This document shows positions 13,501 through 23,085 of a DNA stretch of 64,000 bases, in pieces. Position numbers and translations under genes: made by a program. Every line of letters begins with the position of its first letter. Within the stretch, counting starts at the first letter, position 1. Below the pieces are notes generated by a model, which ran no database searches, was not told the origin of the DNA, and saw only the letters and a list, made by a program, of their open reading frames with translations. Source of the stretch: Avena insularis. Taxonomy: Eukaryota > Streptophyta > Magnoliopsida > Poales > Poaceae. The stretch covers positions 233,952,292 through 234,016,291 of the forward strand of contig CM042687.1 in the NCBI GenBank assembly GCA_023614405.1, written 5' to 3'.

Positions 13501-13650
13501 GGAACCATGAAAGTACACACTACTCAACCAAAGGAAGATAATGGAGAGTTGCCCGAAATGAGCACTAAAGACTTCTCTAGAGATCTCCTCCTAATCACCC
13601 GTATGACTATCGAAATCGTGAGCATCAGCACGTAGGTTCCAGATCCAAGT
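13501..13650 (-). pseudogene. psaA: plastid-derived psaA fragment (nuclear or mitochondrial transfer)
   Basis: The minus strand from 13650 to 13501 translates, with one internal stop, to the N-terminal part of photosystem I apoprotein A1. Recognisable blocks are [36 protein letters not shown] and LWLS--YFHG. About 44 of 50 codons agree with the conserved plastid protein as I remember it. The Leu codon after HTGD has become TAG, and His in WNLHADAH is Arg. Sequence on both sides does not continue psaA, so this is a short 150-bp insert. Direct transfer from the plastid and transfer through mitochondrial DNA cannot be told apart here. It cannot encode a functional reaction-centre subunit. Confidence 0.88.
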
Positions 13651-13845
13651 GGCCCTAATGGTGGAACTGTCATCTTGGGGAAGAAGAAAGCTGCCCCCTT
13701 TTGCGGCAGCGTTGGATATATCGCTTTTCCTCCCGTAGCTTCGATGCCATGAAAAAGCAACTTGATTTCCGCCATTGAGAAACTTCACTAACATTCCCGT
13801 GCAACAAAAGAAAAAGAAGAGGTAGAATAGATCGAAGATAGAAGG

Positions 13846-14284
13846 TGAAGCGGGGTAACCTTGGCAATGCCCATTTTTATGGACTTAGAGTTTCATAGAA
13901 AAGAGAGCGTCGAGGATTTAGTTGGCTGATCAGACAAACAAGGAAGTCGATGTAGTCTGATTATAGGGAAAGCTCGGTTACAAAGTCGCCGATTCGCTAG
14001 TTGCGGTTTAGCTCACGACGGATTGCAGAAAAGCTATGGTGTCCTCTCTGTTTGGTCCTCCCAGCCTTTATATGAGAGGTTGGGTCCTAGATCTACAGCC
14101 GGAGAGGTTACAAGTTTATAATTACAATGCGAACTCTATGTTTGTTCATGATTATTCCTTGATCGGCAAGACAAGTCTTTATTCATCGGGTGCCTCTTGG
14201 ACTCTGTTGGGCCTTTATGGGCCATAAGATTTTATGCGCCTAGGGTAACTAATCATAGGGATCCGATAGGTCATATCTATGTTA
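13846..14284 (-). repeat. Gypsy solo LTR with GAAGG target duplication
   Basis: A 439-bp block starts TGAAGCGGGG and ends CTATGTTA on the plus strand, flanked on both sides by GAAGG (13841-13845 and 14285-14289). Its layout resembles the LTR of element B: a similar CAATGCCCAT...TATGGACTT start and a TATA-like box, minus-sense CATATAAAG, near 14069-14077. The minus-sense terminus reads TAACATAG where B has TGACATGG, a likely G-to-A change. No internal region is present on either side, so this is a solo LTR. Confidence 0.75.
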
Positions 14285-14289
14285 GAAGG

Positions 14290-14559
14290 TCTAAAGAAAA
14301 AACAGGAGGGTTCCACCTCGAAGAAAGATCAAGTTTCTAGACAATACTAGACTGTATGAAACAGATGGGCTTACTACAACACTTATACAATACAACTCAG
14401 ATCAAGGGAGGTTCAACTAGATTGCAAGGAAATAGAAACAATCCAGTAGCATACCCTAGCAAGGTTCTAGAAAACATAGATAAAGTACATAGATGATACT
14501 AGACTAGATGATACTATAGATTAGGATCAAGATGAATATGTTACTATTGGAAGTTACCT
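14290..14559. other. no recognised feature
   Basis: AT-rich sequence with short imperfect repeats of a TAGATGATACTAGA type near 14490-14520. I see no gene or element boundary here. Confidence 0.3.
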
Positions 14560-15340
14560 AATGGCTAGTTTGACCATGCCCGACGGTCCAACTTTGACCA
14601 AATTGTTCACTCGCTTACTCCACTCGCCTGGGCATGACAACTCGAAGATAGTCCAACTCGCTCAGATGTGACTGGAAACGACTACAAGTATGTGACTTCT
14701 CCCTTCATTGGAAGAGGTCGTCACTGATTCTACTGGGCGTTCACCTGGACTCGCCTACTCCGACTGCCAAGTTGATGCCTCCGACAAACCCCTGACGCAC
14801 TCGGGGATTACTGATGGGGATATGCCAATCAGGGTTTACCCAGGAGGTGGATTCGACTGGCCCAGGACCACGGTGAGTGGGCTTGCTGGCATGGCGACTA
14901 GAAAGAAAAACACTTAGAAGACTTGCGACTCAAAGCTGGAGGCCCAAAAGCATAGATAGGCCCAGTCGGATTAGGTTAAGTCCACCAGAACCTTACCCGA
15001 GTCAATGTAAATCTTGTAAACCCTAGCGAGATGATCCTATATAAACCTCCCTAGGATGCTCTCAGTAGACACGTCCTATTAGATACCCCATCCAAGCGAC
15101 TCGCTGCCTTGTTGCCGAGCTCGCCACCCTTGTAATCTCACACAAATCAATACATCCTAGCAGGAAGTAGGCTCTTAACCCTACCGGGGGGCAGAACCTG
15201 GGTAATCCCTTGTGTGCTCCCAATCTCGATACATAGATGACTAACTCTCTCTTGCCCCAATCGACTCAATAGCTACCCCTGGTAGCGACTGTCGTGGCCA
15301 TTCCCATGAGATCTGCCGCCGTTGACCCCTGCGCCGCAAG
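14560..15340 (+). mobile_element. 3' end of a plus-oriented Gypsy element (3' UTR plus LTR)
   Basis: An LTR-like block starts TGATGGGGATATGCC at 14812, directly after the purine-rich stretch ACTCGGGGATTAC, as expected for a polypurine tract and 3' LTR start. It contains a TATA box (CTATATAAAC, 15038-15047) and U5-like sequence with GCAGAACCTGGGTAAT near 15190-15210, typical of grass Gypsy LTRs. It ends at about 15340; the exact end is unclear. No left LTR or coding region is seen and no target duplication was found, so it is a truncated remnant. Confidence 0.55.
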
Positions 15341-16185
15341 AAGGATCCAAGGATGAGACCTGGTTGTCTGCTAATATTCTCTTCCATGTTTATCCTTTGA
15401 TTGTTAGTTTTTTAGTAATTTTTAGTTCCTCACGGATAGTTTTGGTGGTGTTTTTAATAGGAAAAAGTCTCTTGGAGATATCTCATTTTTGTATGCAAGT
15501 GCGGATATATTTGAGGTTGTGTCCTCTCTTTTGTTTGAATAGTTAGGCTGTGTCCTCTTGTGCTAATGCAAGATTACCCTCTTTACTATCTCTTACAGTT
15601 ATTGCTGCAGAATTAGCCGGAGCAGGAACTAAATTATTCCACCTTGTGTCGGGTGCTATGATATCTCTAACGTTTACCTCTGGTACATGTTTAGTTGTCC
15701 CTGACACAGCCCGAGTTATCTGGTTCATAATTGTTGTGTATGAATGTTGGAAATGAATCAGACTTCATCCAAACAGAATAGCACAATTACAAGGTCTGAA
15801 GAGACATGGTATGTCCCTTTTCAATGTAAGCTAGCCCATATTTTAGTAACAATTATTGTTTATGTTCATATGCTCTTCTTTTTTCAAAAATTTAACTTTT
15901 GATTAGTGGCAACATATGCAAGATCAAAGGAGTGTAATGGGACCATGGTTTGGCTTTCCCACTTAACTCTCTACAGTTTGGACCGGTGTGTTTGCTATTT
16001 CCTATAAACTGTCATGAAATAAATAGGAGTTCTTCCATAAATCATATATTTCATCTTACAGCGAGTCCATTATTTCCATATATGCCTCATGGAATAAATA
16101 TGAGTAATTCTTCTTCCACTCTATCATATATTTCATCTACATCTACTCTGTTGGACAATACCTTGCTTCTTCTCCTCAGTGAATA
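15341..16185. other. AT-rich sequence, no supported gene
   Basis: Contains short frames only, for example 15550-15756 on the plus strand and its minus-strand shadow 15543-15728, and 15950-16195. None has a domain I recognise. Two imperfect copies of a CATATATTTCATCT block occur near 16043 and 16127. Confidence 0.3.
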
Positions 16186-17765
16186 CTTTTTTTGAGGATT
16201 TCAAAGGGGGGGGGAGAAAATCCCCACCTGAATATATTGCATCAAAAGAGCATTACAAGACCGGGCTCTTGCCCACCCTCAAGGATTGACATTGGTCATG
16301 ATACATATGTTTGTTACAATAGCAAGGAAAAGGAAGTAGACACGCCAACACAGGGCGGCTACCTGATGACCTTTTGCTCTCTAAAGCAAGGTGTTACATC
16401 ATAGCTAAATAAAGAAAAAGGAGGAGGGGAAATGCATTTGACAAGCACAAGCACTATGTGTCAGTGAGCACACGGCAGCGGTCACCAGGAAGACAAGCAA
16501 GGGCAGTGCTTTGAGGAGTGGTACCAGCGCATCGAAGGGTATTTCAACACTGATACCTTGTAGGGAGCATGGCCAACACCCGCTTGCATAGCGGCTGACC
16601 ACTAGGTGGCAATCAGGAGCAAAAGTGAATCAACGAGTGTAAATGGCATCGTCGAAGGGCCTTACTCCACCAAGAGAACGATGCAGACACGAAGCTCGCC
16701 GTCAATTGCGAGGAGTTCTGCCAACGCCATCGAAGGGCTTTGCAAGACCGAGGTTCCACCGCTGACACGAACCTTGACCACAACTCCGCCAGAGGGACAG
16801 TCGTAGGAACTTTGCAAGGTGAGGAGGCCTCCTACGCCGTCGAAGGGTGCGGATCAACCGAGACCGCGCAAGGAACACAAAGCTCATGACATACCCGTGT
16901 TCATCACCATCGGACTAGGCCAAGCATCAACGATCAACTAAGAGCTGAAGTCGAGGCACTTCCCAATCCCAAAATCTTCAAGACCTGCAGAGTGGCATGG
17001 GGTTCCATTGCAACGCCTTCAGAAAGGGAAACGACGCCCATGGGTGCCGTCGTCGCTGAGCTTTCACCTGAAACCGACGCAACTGGTTGGAGGTGTGTCT
17101 CTCGGACCACACCCCCAGCAGGGTAAGCGACACTAGAGAGCGCCGTCGTGGTTTGCTCGAACACAGGGGTAGATCATGGATTTCTCCACAGACACACCGA
17201 TTTCTCATCCTTTCCATCGGAAACACCTCGAAACGAAAGCAGAGGCCGAGGTTGGGCGAAGCCTGCCTTGCGGGCTCGTTAAGCACACGACTGCACGTCA
17301 TCTTGGGCTAGGACCAGAAGAGGCCGGGGAGGCCCCCAACTGCATGTGCGTTGTAGGCCGCCGACGAGCGGCAGACTCCACCGAGTCCGACCCCGTACAG
17401 CAAGCCAGCAGAGGGGAGACACCCACCCCCGTGCTGGAGCACGACCGCGAGGCGACATCGACGGGGCCAGAGTGGCCGGGAAGTGCGGCAAGGGCCGATC
17501 TGGATCGGAATCTGAGCGGCTGCACGCGCCACACGGGGCAGCGTGGAAGGACGTGGCGAAACACAACCGAGCTCGGACGACGCGGAAGCCAGGGGGACGT
17601 TACGTAGAACGGCGACGGTGGCGCATCTGGCGGTCGTCGATTTGGGTGTGGGTTCTTGCGGGGAAGTTGGATTCTAGGGAAAACGACCGGTGGGGGCATC
17701 CCGCCGCCGCCGTCAGCCGTTGGACGGCCTCCTCCAGCGGTGGCGGGGGCTATCTAAAAGCTCTT
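16186..17765 (-). mobile_element. possible minus-strand retroposon or gene-derived GC-rich insert
   Basis: Begins on the plus strand with a run of seven T (about 16187-16193), then GAGGATTTCAAAGG and a run of G, as expected for the inverted 3' tail of a non-LTR element. It then continues into GC-rich sequence with the recurring phrase CGTCGAAGGG (four or more copies at about 16500-16850). Long low-complexity frames exist on both strands at 17176-17804, without a known domain. I could not find a target duplication. It may be a LINE-related or processed sequence. Confidence 0.35.
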
Positions 17766-18134
17766 GCTTGTATACAACTACTATGCAGTATTACCCAGGG
17801 GTGAGAAGAGTCACATTGCTGTTTAAAACATATAATAGGATGTCCACTAACGCTTCATGAAAATTCCTCTCTGAAAGCTAAGTTTCTAACTTATACTTCT
17901 TTCTGCAGCTTATATCGTGATTTATTAGGCAGTCAATTTGATGGCAAAGATGATCTAGCCACCTTGTAACTCCAAATATTAGCTGATGTATTTGTTCTAA
18001 GCTACGCTGGGAAGAGCTCTTAACATTTTGATGTGTGTTCGGTATAAAATGGTACTCAAAATGCCTTGGAAGAATTGAGCTAATACTCTGCTTGCAGAAC
18101 CTGATCTTTTAGTTACTGTAGATATATTAGCTTA
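17766..18134. other. AT-rich spacer, no supported gene
   Basis: No open frame of note. One pyrimidine tract with CAG (near 17900) resembles a splice acceptor followed by about 19 open codons. That is too little to call an exon. Confidence 0.3.
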
Positions 18135-18479
18135 GACTAGCTGAATGCACGCGCGTTGCCACGGTCAATTAAGTTTTTTCTTACCACACATGCACGACAA
18201 AAGATCCCTCAAGCTATTAGACGGAGGTTATCCATACTGAATAGATCCAGAATTTATAAAAGAAAAACTGGACAAACAAAGATTTAGAAAAATAATCAAT
18301 TAGTGTTTGGCTAATTTCTCTATTTAGAAGAAATAAAAGTGCCATTTGATGCAAAACCATGTCCAAGAAAGAGATCTTATATAAGAAACCGACGACAAAC
18401 AATACCTAAATTAAGCTAAAATTATGTCATGGAGTGTCATGATGTTTTTCCTTGATTTTTTAAATGTTTTTTTTGATCG

Positions 18480-19410
18480 AACGCCACCAAACAGCCATCT
18501 TGTCTGAAACTTGGAAGCATTGGGCCTTCAACACATGCTGACGACAGAGCACAAACAACAGACATCGAGCCACAAGGCGCTGGGGGAATTGGAGCTTGAC
18601 CCTGTAGCAAGGGAGGTCACAGGGCCGAGGCGGCGTTGCAGAGCTGGGCGCGGGAAAGGCGAAGACCGACGGCGCCCGCGTCTGGCGGCTGCGGCGATGG
18701 GGCTCCATGTGGTGACGACGCCGCAGATGGGGACGAAAGCGTCTGCGTGCAGAAGGACGAGGCGGCACAGTCTTGGCGAGGTTCGAGGACGCGCGGGCCG
18801 CAGCGGCGGCAGCTTCTGCAGGCGGAGAAGGGAGCCCGCGGGGCAGGGGTGTCGGAGGTCAACATGGACGGCGGCGAGCACAGTGGCGCGATGGCCATGG
18901 CGGGGTCGGAGGAGCTCTGCGACGGCATGGAGAACGAAGACGGGGAGGAGGCGATCTAGGGCACGAGGAAGCCAGGGACGGGGAGGAGCAGAGGACAGGA
19001 GGCCGGCAGTGGCGGCGGAGCTCGCGGGGAGGAGGTCGCGGGGCTCGCTGGCGCGGCGTCAAGGCGAGCAGGGCGCGAGGCGGCGACGAGGCCGACCCTG
19101 GGTGGCGAAGGATCTTGGGAGGAGGGTGGCGCTGGCGCTTGCGCGGAGAAGGGAAGAGGGCGGCGGGGCAGGAGGAGGACCGAAGGTGGGGGCTTGGGGA
19201 TCGAGGGGAGCAGAGCGGCGCGGGGTTGCGCGGTTGGTGGGAGGAAGGAGCGGCGCACGAGTCAGGGGTGGGGCCACGATGGGGCATGTGGGGGATGTGG
19301 CGGCGTTCCAGGATCTGGAGAGGCCGACGGCGGCGGGCGGGGCCATGAGGAGCGGCGCGGGGTTCGCTCGATGCGCTGCCGCCGCAGGGAGAGAGAAAAC
19401 CTTTTTTTTT
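18480..19410. other. GC-rich island inside the inverted-repeat element
   Basis: An abrupt change from AT-rich to very GC-rich DNA, bounded on both sides by runs of T (about 18468-18475 and 19401-19410). Both strands are open over long stretches: a 300-codon plus frame at 18511-19413 and a 142-codon minus frame at 18859-19287. The products are low-complexity Arg/Gly or Pro/Ser/Arg and match no family I know. It could be a captured GC-rich 5' gene fragment or a retroposed insert. I do not call a protein. Confidence 0.4.
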
Positions 19411-19582
19411 TGACTTGGCAGTGGCACGTCTGGTAAAACCTTATAACAACCAGGGGCAAAATCGTCTTTTTAAGGCAGACGGAAATTTTCTAGATGGTGA
19501 CGAACGGGTCAACCTTTTAAACTGCCTGCTGAATCCATGAGCAGGCAAGAGACAACCCGGCGAACTGAAACATCTCTATACC

Positions 19583-19601
19583 TATATATATATATATATA
19601 A
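19583..19601. repeat. (TA)n microsatellite
   Basis: An uninterrupted TA run of about 19 bases between CTCTATACC and ATTATAATAA. Confidence 0.9.
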
Positions 19602-20490
19602 TTATAATAAAGGAAGAAGCGTTTCTTGTAGTACCTACACTTTTTTAGACGGCTTTATCCTTTGAGCAAAAAATAAATTACCCACTAATACCACAGGTAA
19701 GTGAAAAAGAAAAAATAAAGAAAGAGCGTTTCATGTCGTTGGAGTTATTACATCCTATGCCACCGGTTAAATGAAACTGTCAGCCGTTTGGAAATATTCA
19801 GCTCTCCGGTGTGGACTCTGTTTCTGAACGTCTCCTGGACACAGATTTGACCTTCAATCGAGGTGCCATGGCGTACGTCACGTCGTTTCTTTGTGCAGAT
19901 TGAGCGATATAGACCTGAAAAAGAGTGCTGGACAGAGGAGATCTACACGTTGATCCTTAGTAAATACCACAATTTATCGGTAGCTTTGTCATCAAATCCG
20001 TAACGCTATGGGGTTAATCTGTAGTTCAGATGCCGGCTTCTCGGTAAGTTCATCCATCATGTGCATGTCATGTGGGTCAACTATAAATTCTCTCTGACTC
20101 ATTTCTTATATTCCACGGTGGTCGGCAGTCTTGGAAATTGGAATGTTGCGACGGAGGCACAGAGCAAGACATCTGAAAATATGGCTGAAATTTTTTAGTT
20201 TGTTGTTGAGAGTTAGCGTAATAGCCAACTGATCCATCAGTATATTTCCTAGCTGTGGGTCTAGGTAAAGTATTTATGAGTTCCTTCGCAATTAGTTGTG
20301 GACATATTACCCTCATGATAGAAAAAATGATAATCACAAATCTCATTTAGTTATTCTAGCAAGTTCAATAAAAAATAAAATTTGCCTGCTCTTATACGTA
20401 TACTAATCTACCTTTCAAAACTACACAAGTATATATCTGGTTAAGAATGAACATTTATCCCGGTGCAACGCACGGACACTTTTGCTAGTC

Positions 20491-20916
20491 TTTTTAATAA
20501 TATAAACTATGCATTTGTACACATTAGGAAACATTTCAACTATCTAGCCAGGAAGGAGAAACTATTTTACAAGAGGTAATTGTCGGTCTTCGAGAAGGGC
20601 ATATTTCCTTTGTAGTTCATAGTACTGTTATGTCACAATTCCCCAATAAATTTTGCATCTAGGTTGCATTTTGCCCATTCTTATGTTTTAATTACTCCCA
20701 TAGGCAATTATATTTTCCCTACTTTAATATATTCTGCGGTTCTATATAGTACACAAAAGTTTTATTATGCAAACAGTGTGCATGAACGAGCAATTGTCAA
20801 GTAATGACCCGGAAGACCACCTTCATTCTTCTCTGCTGTTGTAGCTTTTGGAATCACACAAACGCCATTGTCTTTAGGGACTGAGGACCCAGTCTACCTC
20901 TGCTACTAAAGATGTA
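20491..20916. other. AT-rich spacer up to the MITE
   Basis: No open frame or element boundary that I can support. The last three bases GTA (20914-20916) are the left target duplication of the following MITE. Confidence 0.4.
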
Positions 20917-21229
20917 GGCCTTGTTTGGTGCTAGTGTTTTGGTAGGGATTAGCGGGGATAATCCCTAAGGGGATTGGGTGAAAACCCCACCTTCATTCAA
21001 ACCTCTCTAATCCCCACAAAACCCAAATCCCTTCCAATCCACTAGGTTTGGATAGTGTATTGGATATTAAAAAAAATAAACTAAAACTTGGGGAAAAGTC
21101 GGAATAAGCGGGGATTGAATTGGTCCAATACTCTAAAATCAAACATACTTTTAGTAACAACTAGAGATTTGGGGTTTGGTGGAGATTATCCCCTCTAATC
21201 CCACAAAAACTCTAGTACAAAACAAGGCC
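20917..21229. mobile_element. MITE, 313 bp, with GTA target duplication
   Basis: The ends are inverted repeats: GGCCTTGTTTGGTGCTAGTG at the left, and the right end read inverted GGCCTTGTTTTGTACTAGAG, both followed by a TTTT(G)GTGGGATTAG-type stretch and GGGGATAATC. Flanks are GTA on both sides (20914-20916 and 21230-21232). Length, absence of coding sequence and a 3-bp duplication fit a Tourist/Harbinger-like MITE. The GGCCTTGTTTGG type of end is widespread in grasses. The superfamily assignment is inference. Confidence 0.8.
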
Positions 21230-22722
21230 GTATGGGGAAGACGTGCCACTGTGGCGTGTCCGTTTGCCGCGAAAACTTGAGCATGATGCTAATCATGGCT
21301 GCTCTACCTTGATTAGGGCACTCCCTAATGTCCCCTGATGTAATCTGCGTATGTTTATGTTTTCCCTGTAGAAACTATATGACCATTTTGGGTCTGCTTA
21401 TATATGAAAAATTCAGGTAAGAGCTCACTCCCTCACAGTGACCATTCAGAGAAAAAATTCTGGAAGTAAAACAGTGTCCTCTTTATCCAATAGATAGATG
21501 GTGAGTTCTGCACTTTAGCAGTATACAATAGGAGTTTATCCGTCATTACTTTTTCTTTTGTAAATAGGCACATTGACGTTTGTGTATACCAGAAATGATT
21601 TTAAGCAACTACTGTTGTTAAATAGTAGCAGGATTATCCAAAGTATAGAGTTGGCATACTTTACAGTTTTATCTAACAGAACTTTGTCATTTGTATGTCT
21701 CTTTAAAAAACACATGTACGTTTTTGGAGTTCTACATGCTTCCTGTATGCCAGATTAATCTACTAAATATTTTTTATAATTATTGAGTGACACCTCATTT
21801 CACTTGATTTTTTCACTCAGTCAAGTCTAGCCAATTGATATTTATTTTGTTTTATTTGTTTATCTAACTAGATCATGTAGGTACGCGTTGCCGCACCAGT
21901 CCACTTATTCAATAAAATGGTAGGAATATGTATAAACATTTGAAAGCATGAAGCGTGAAAGATGAGATATTTTAGGCAGTACAAATATGGAGCGATTGGA
22001 CTTCGGAATGATGATTTGATATTGGTCCAACATATATCTTGGGATGAAAAAAAATTGTATCATGGGATTATTACAACTTTAAATGTCTTGCATGACAATG
22101 TAAATAGTATTGGCCATCAGCACTGGGAGGACTTGGGTGACATTAGATCAAACTCATTATATTAAGTTCATTCATAGTTGATTTGTAAGAGCACAAAATA
22201 GTTAAGTACCGATGGTGGAATTGAGTCTGAATTCCTCTCTTCCAAGGACTAACCTCTCCATGTGGAATACTCCTCCACGTCATTTTCTCCCCTGCAATAA
22301 GATTAGTGCATTTGAATAATTGACAGGGTAGAAGATCATATGGCAATGAAAATTGCGAAGGACACTTGTATGAAATATAAAAGAAAAACATGTGTTTGCA
22401 AGATAGTAATTTTAAGATAGCAGGTATATTTTAAGATGACAATGAAAACCATTTGTTTATACCTTCCACAAAAGGATGTGGCATTCCACCGCTGAAAACA
22501 TTACTATTTTAAATCTAGAGAGTCATTCCATTGGAAAGCATAGAAGAAACCTTCAGCACAAAAATGTGTTCCTAGGCTAAAGTAACGATGAAGCACTTTC
22601 GAAGGATAAATCAAATATCAAGATTATCTCTGGCTAAAACCTCACAATTATCAATCAATTTTACTATCTAAAGTTATTTGTAACCCAAGGGAGAACTATA
22701 GAGATAAGAAATTACAAACATC
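21230..22722. other. AT-rich host sequence, no supported gene
   Basis: Only short frames, such as 21962-22165 plus and 22143-22391 minus. Near 21869 there is a sequence (ACTAGATCATG...ACGCGTTGCC) resembling the end of the 18135-20490 element, possibly a second, truncated copy of that family. Confidence 0.35.
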
Positions 22723-22736
22723 ACATAGTATTCTAT
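22723..22736. repeat. left target-site duplication of LINE-1 (plus copy)
   Basis: ACATAGTATTCTAT is repeated exactly at 30217-30230, right after the A-tail of the LINE. It defines both ends of the insertion. Confidence 0.9.
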
Positions 22737-23085
22737 GTGGATGTACAAACCCAACACCACGGAAGAGAATTAAGATTCCTATTTATACTTGAGGACCAGG
22801 CTCTCCTGATACTTATGCAATTTTATCCTGAGGATCAGGCTTGGTGTTTAACCAAGTTTAAAAATCCTGGTGCTCATACTTAATGGTTGTGTGCATCCCT
22901 AGTTGGTGTAGAGGTCGAAGAAGTGAAATCCTCCCTCCATTTAAAGCATTCAAACATAAGGTAATGAAAGGTCTCTAGATGGATCACAAAACCATATGAA
23001 AAAGGACACTAAACATACAAGACCTGCTCAGTTGGGATCTAAGTGCAGGAACCCGACAAGGTGAAGGTTTCCTCCAGAGTGCGAG

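Larger units (their letters stand above)
18135..20490. mobile_element. DNA transposon-like unit with terminal inverted repeats, about 2.36 kb
   Basis: The left end GACTAGCTGAATGCACGC (18135) and the inverted right end (minus-sense GACTAGCAAAAGTGTCCG, reading from 20490) share GACTAGC and a GTGCGTTGC or CGCGTTGC core over about 31 bases. Termini with this CCGTGCGTTGC core are common in Triticeae DNA. I see no transposase frame and no clear target duplication, so this is a non-autonomous unit of uncertain superfamily. It contains a GC-rich island (18480-19410), a TA microsatellite (19583-19601), and two near-copies of AAAGGAAGAAGCGTTTC-type sequence near 19611 and 19716. Confidence 0.5.

Noticed and set aside
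15543..15756. Opposed 61- and 68-codon ORFs
   Set aside because: The minus frame reads plausibly as protein, but it is too short and unsupported to call.
17176..17804. Overlapping ORFs of 95-152 codons on both strands
   Set aside because: All arise from GC-rich composition; no recognisable domain and no consistent codon pattern.
17890..17960. Possible exon after a TTTCTGCAG acceptor
   Set aside because: Only about 19 codons, with no partner exon or family match.
18511..19413. 300-codon plus-strand ORF
   Set aside because: Low-complexity Arg/Gly product in a GC-rich island where several frames on both strands are open; no family match.
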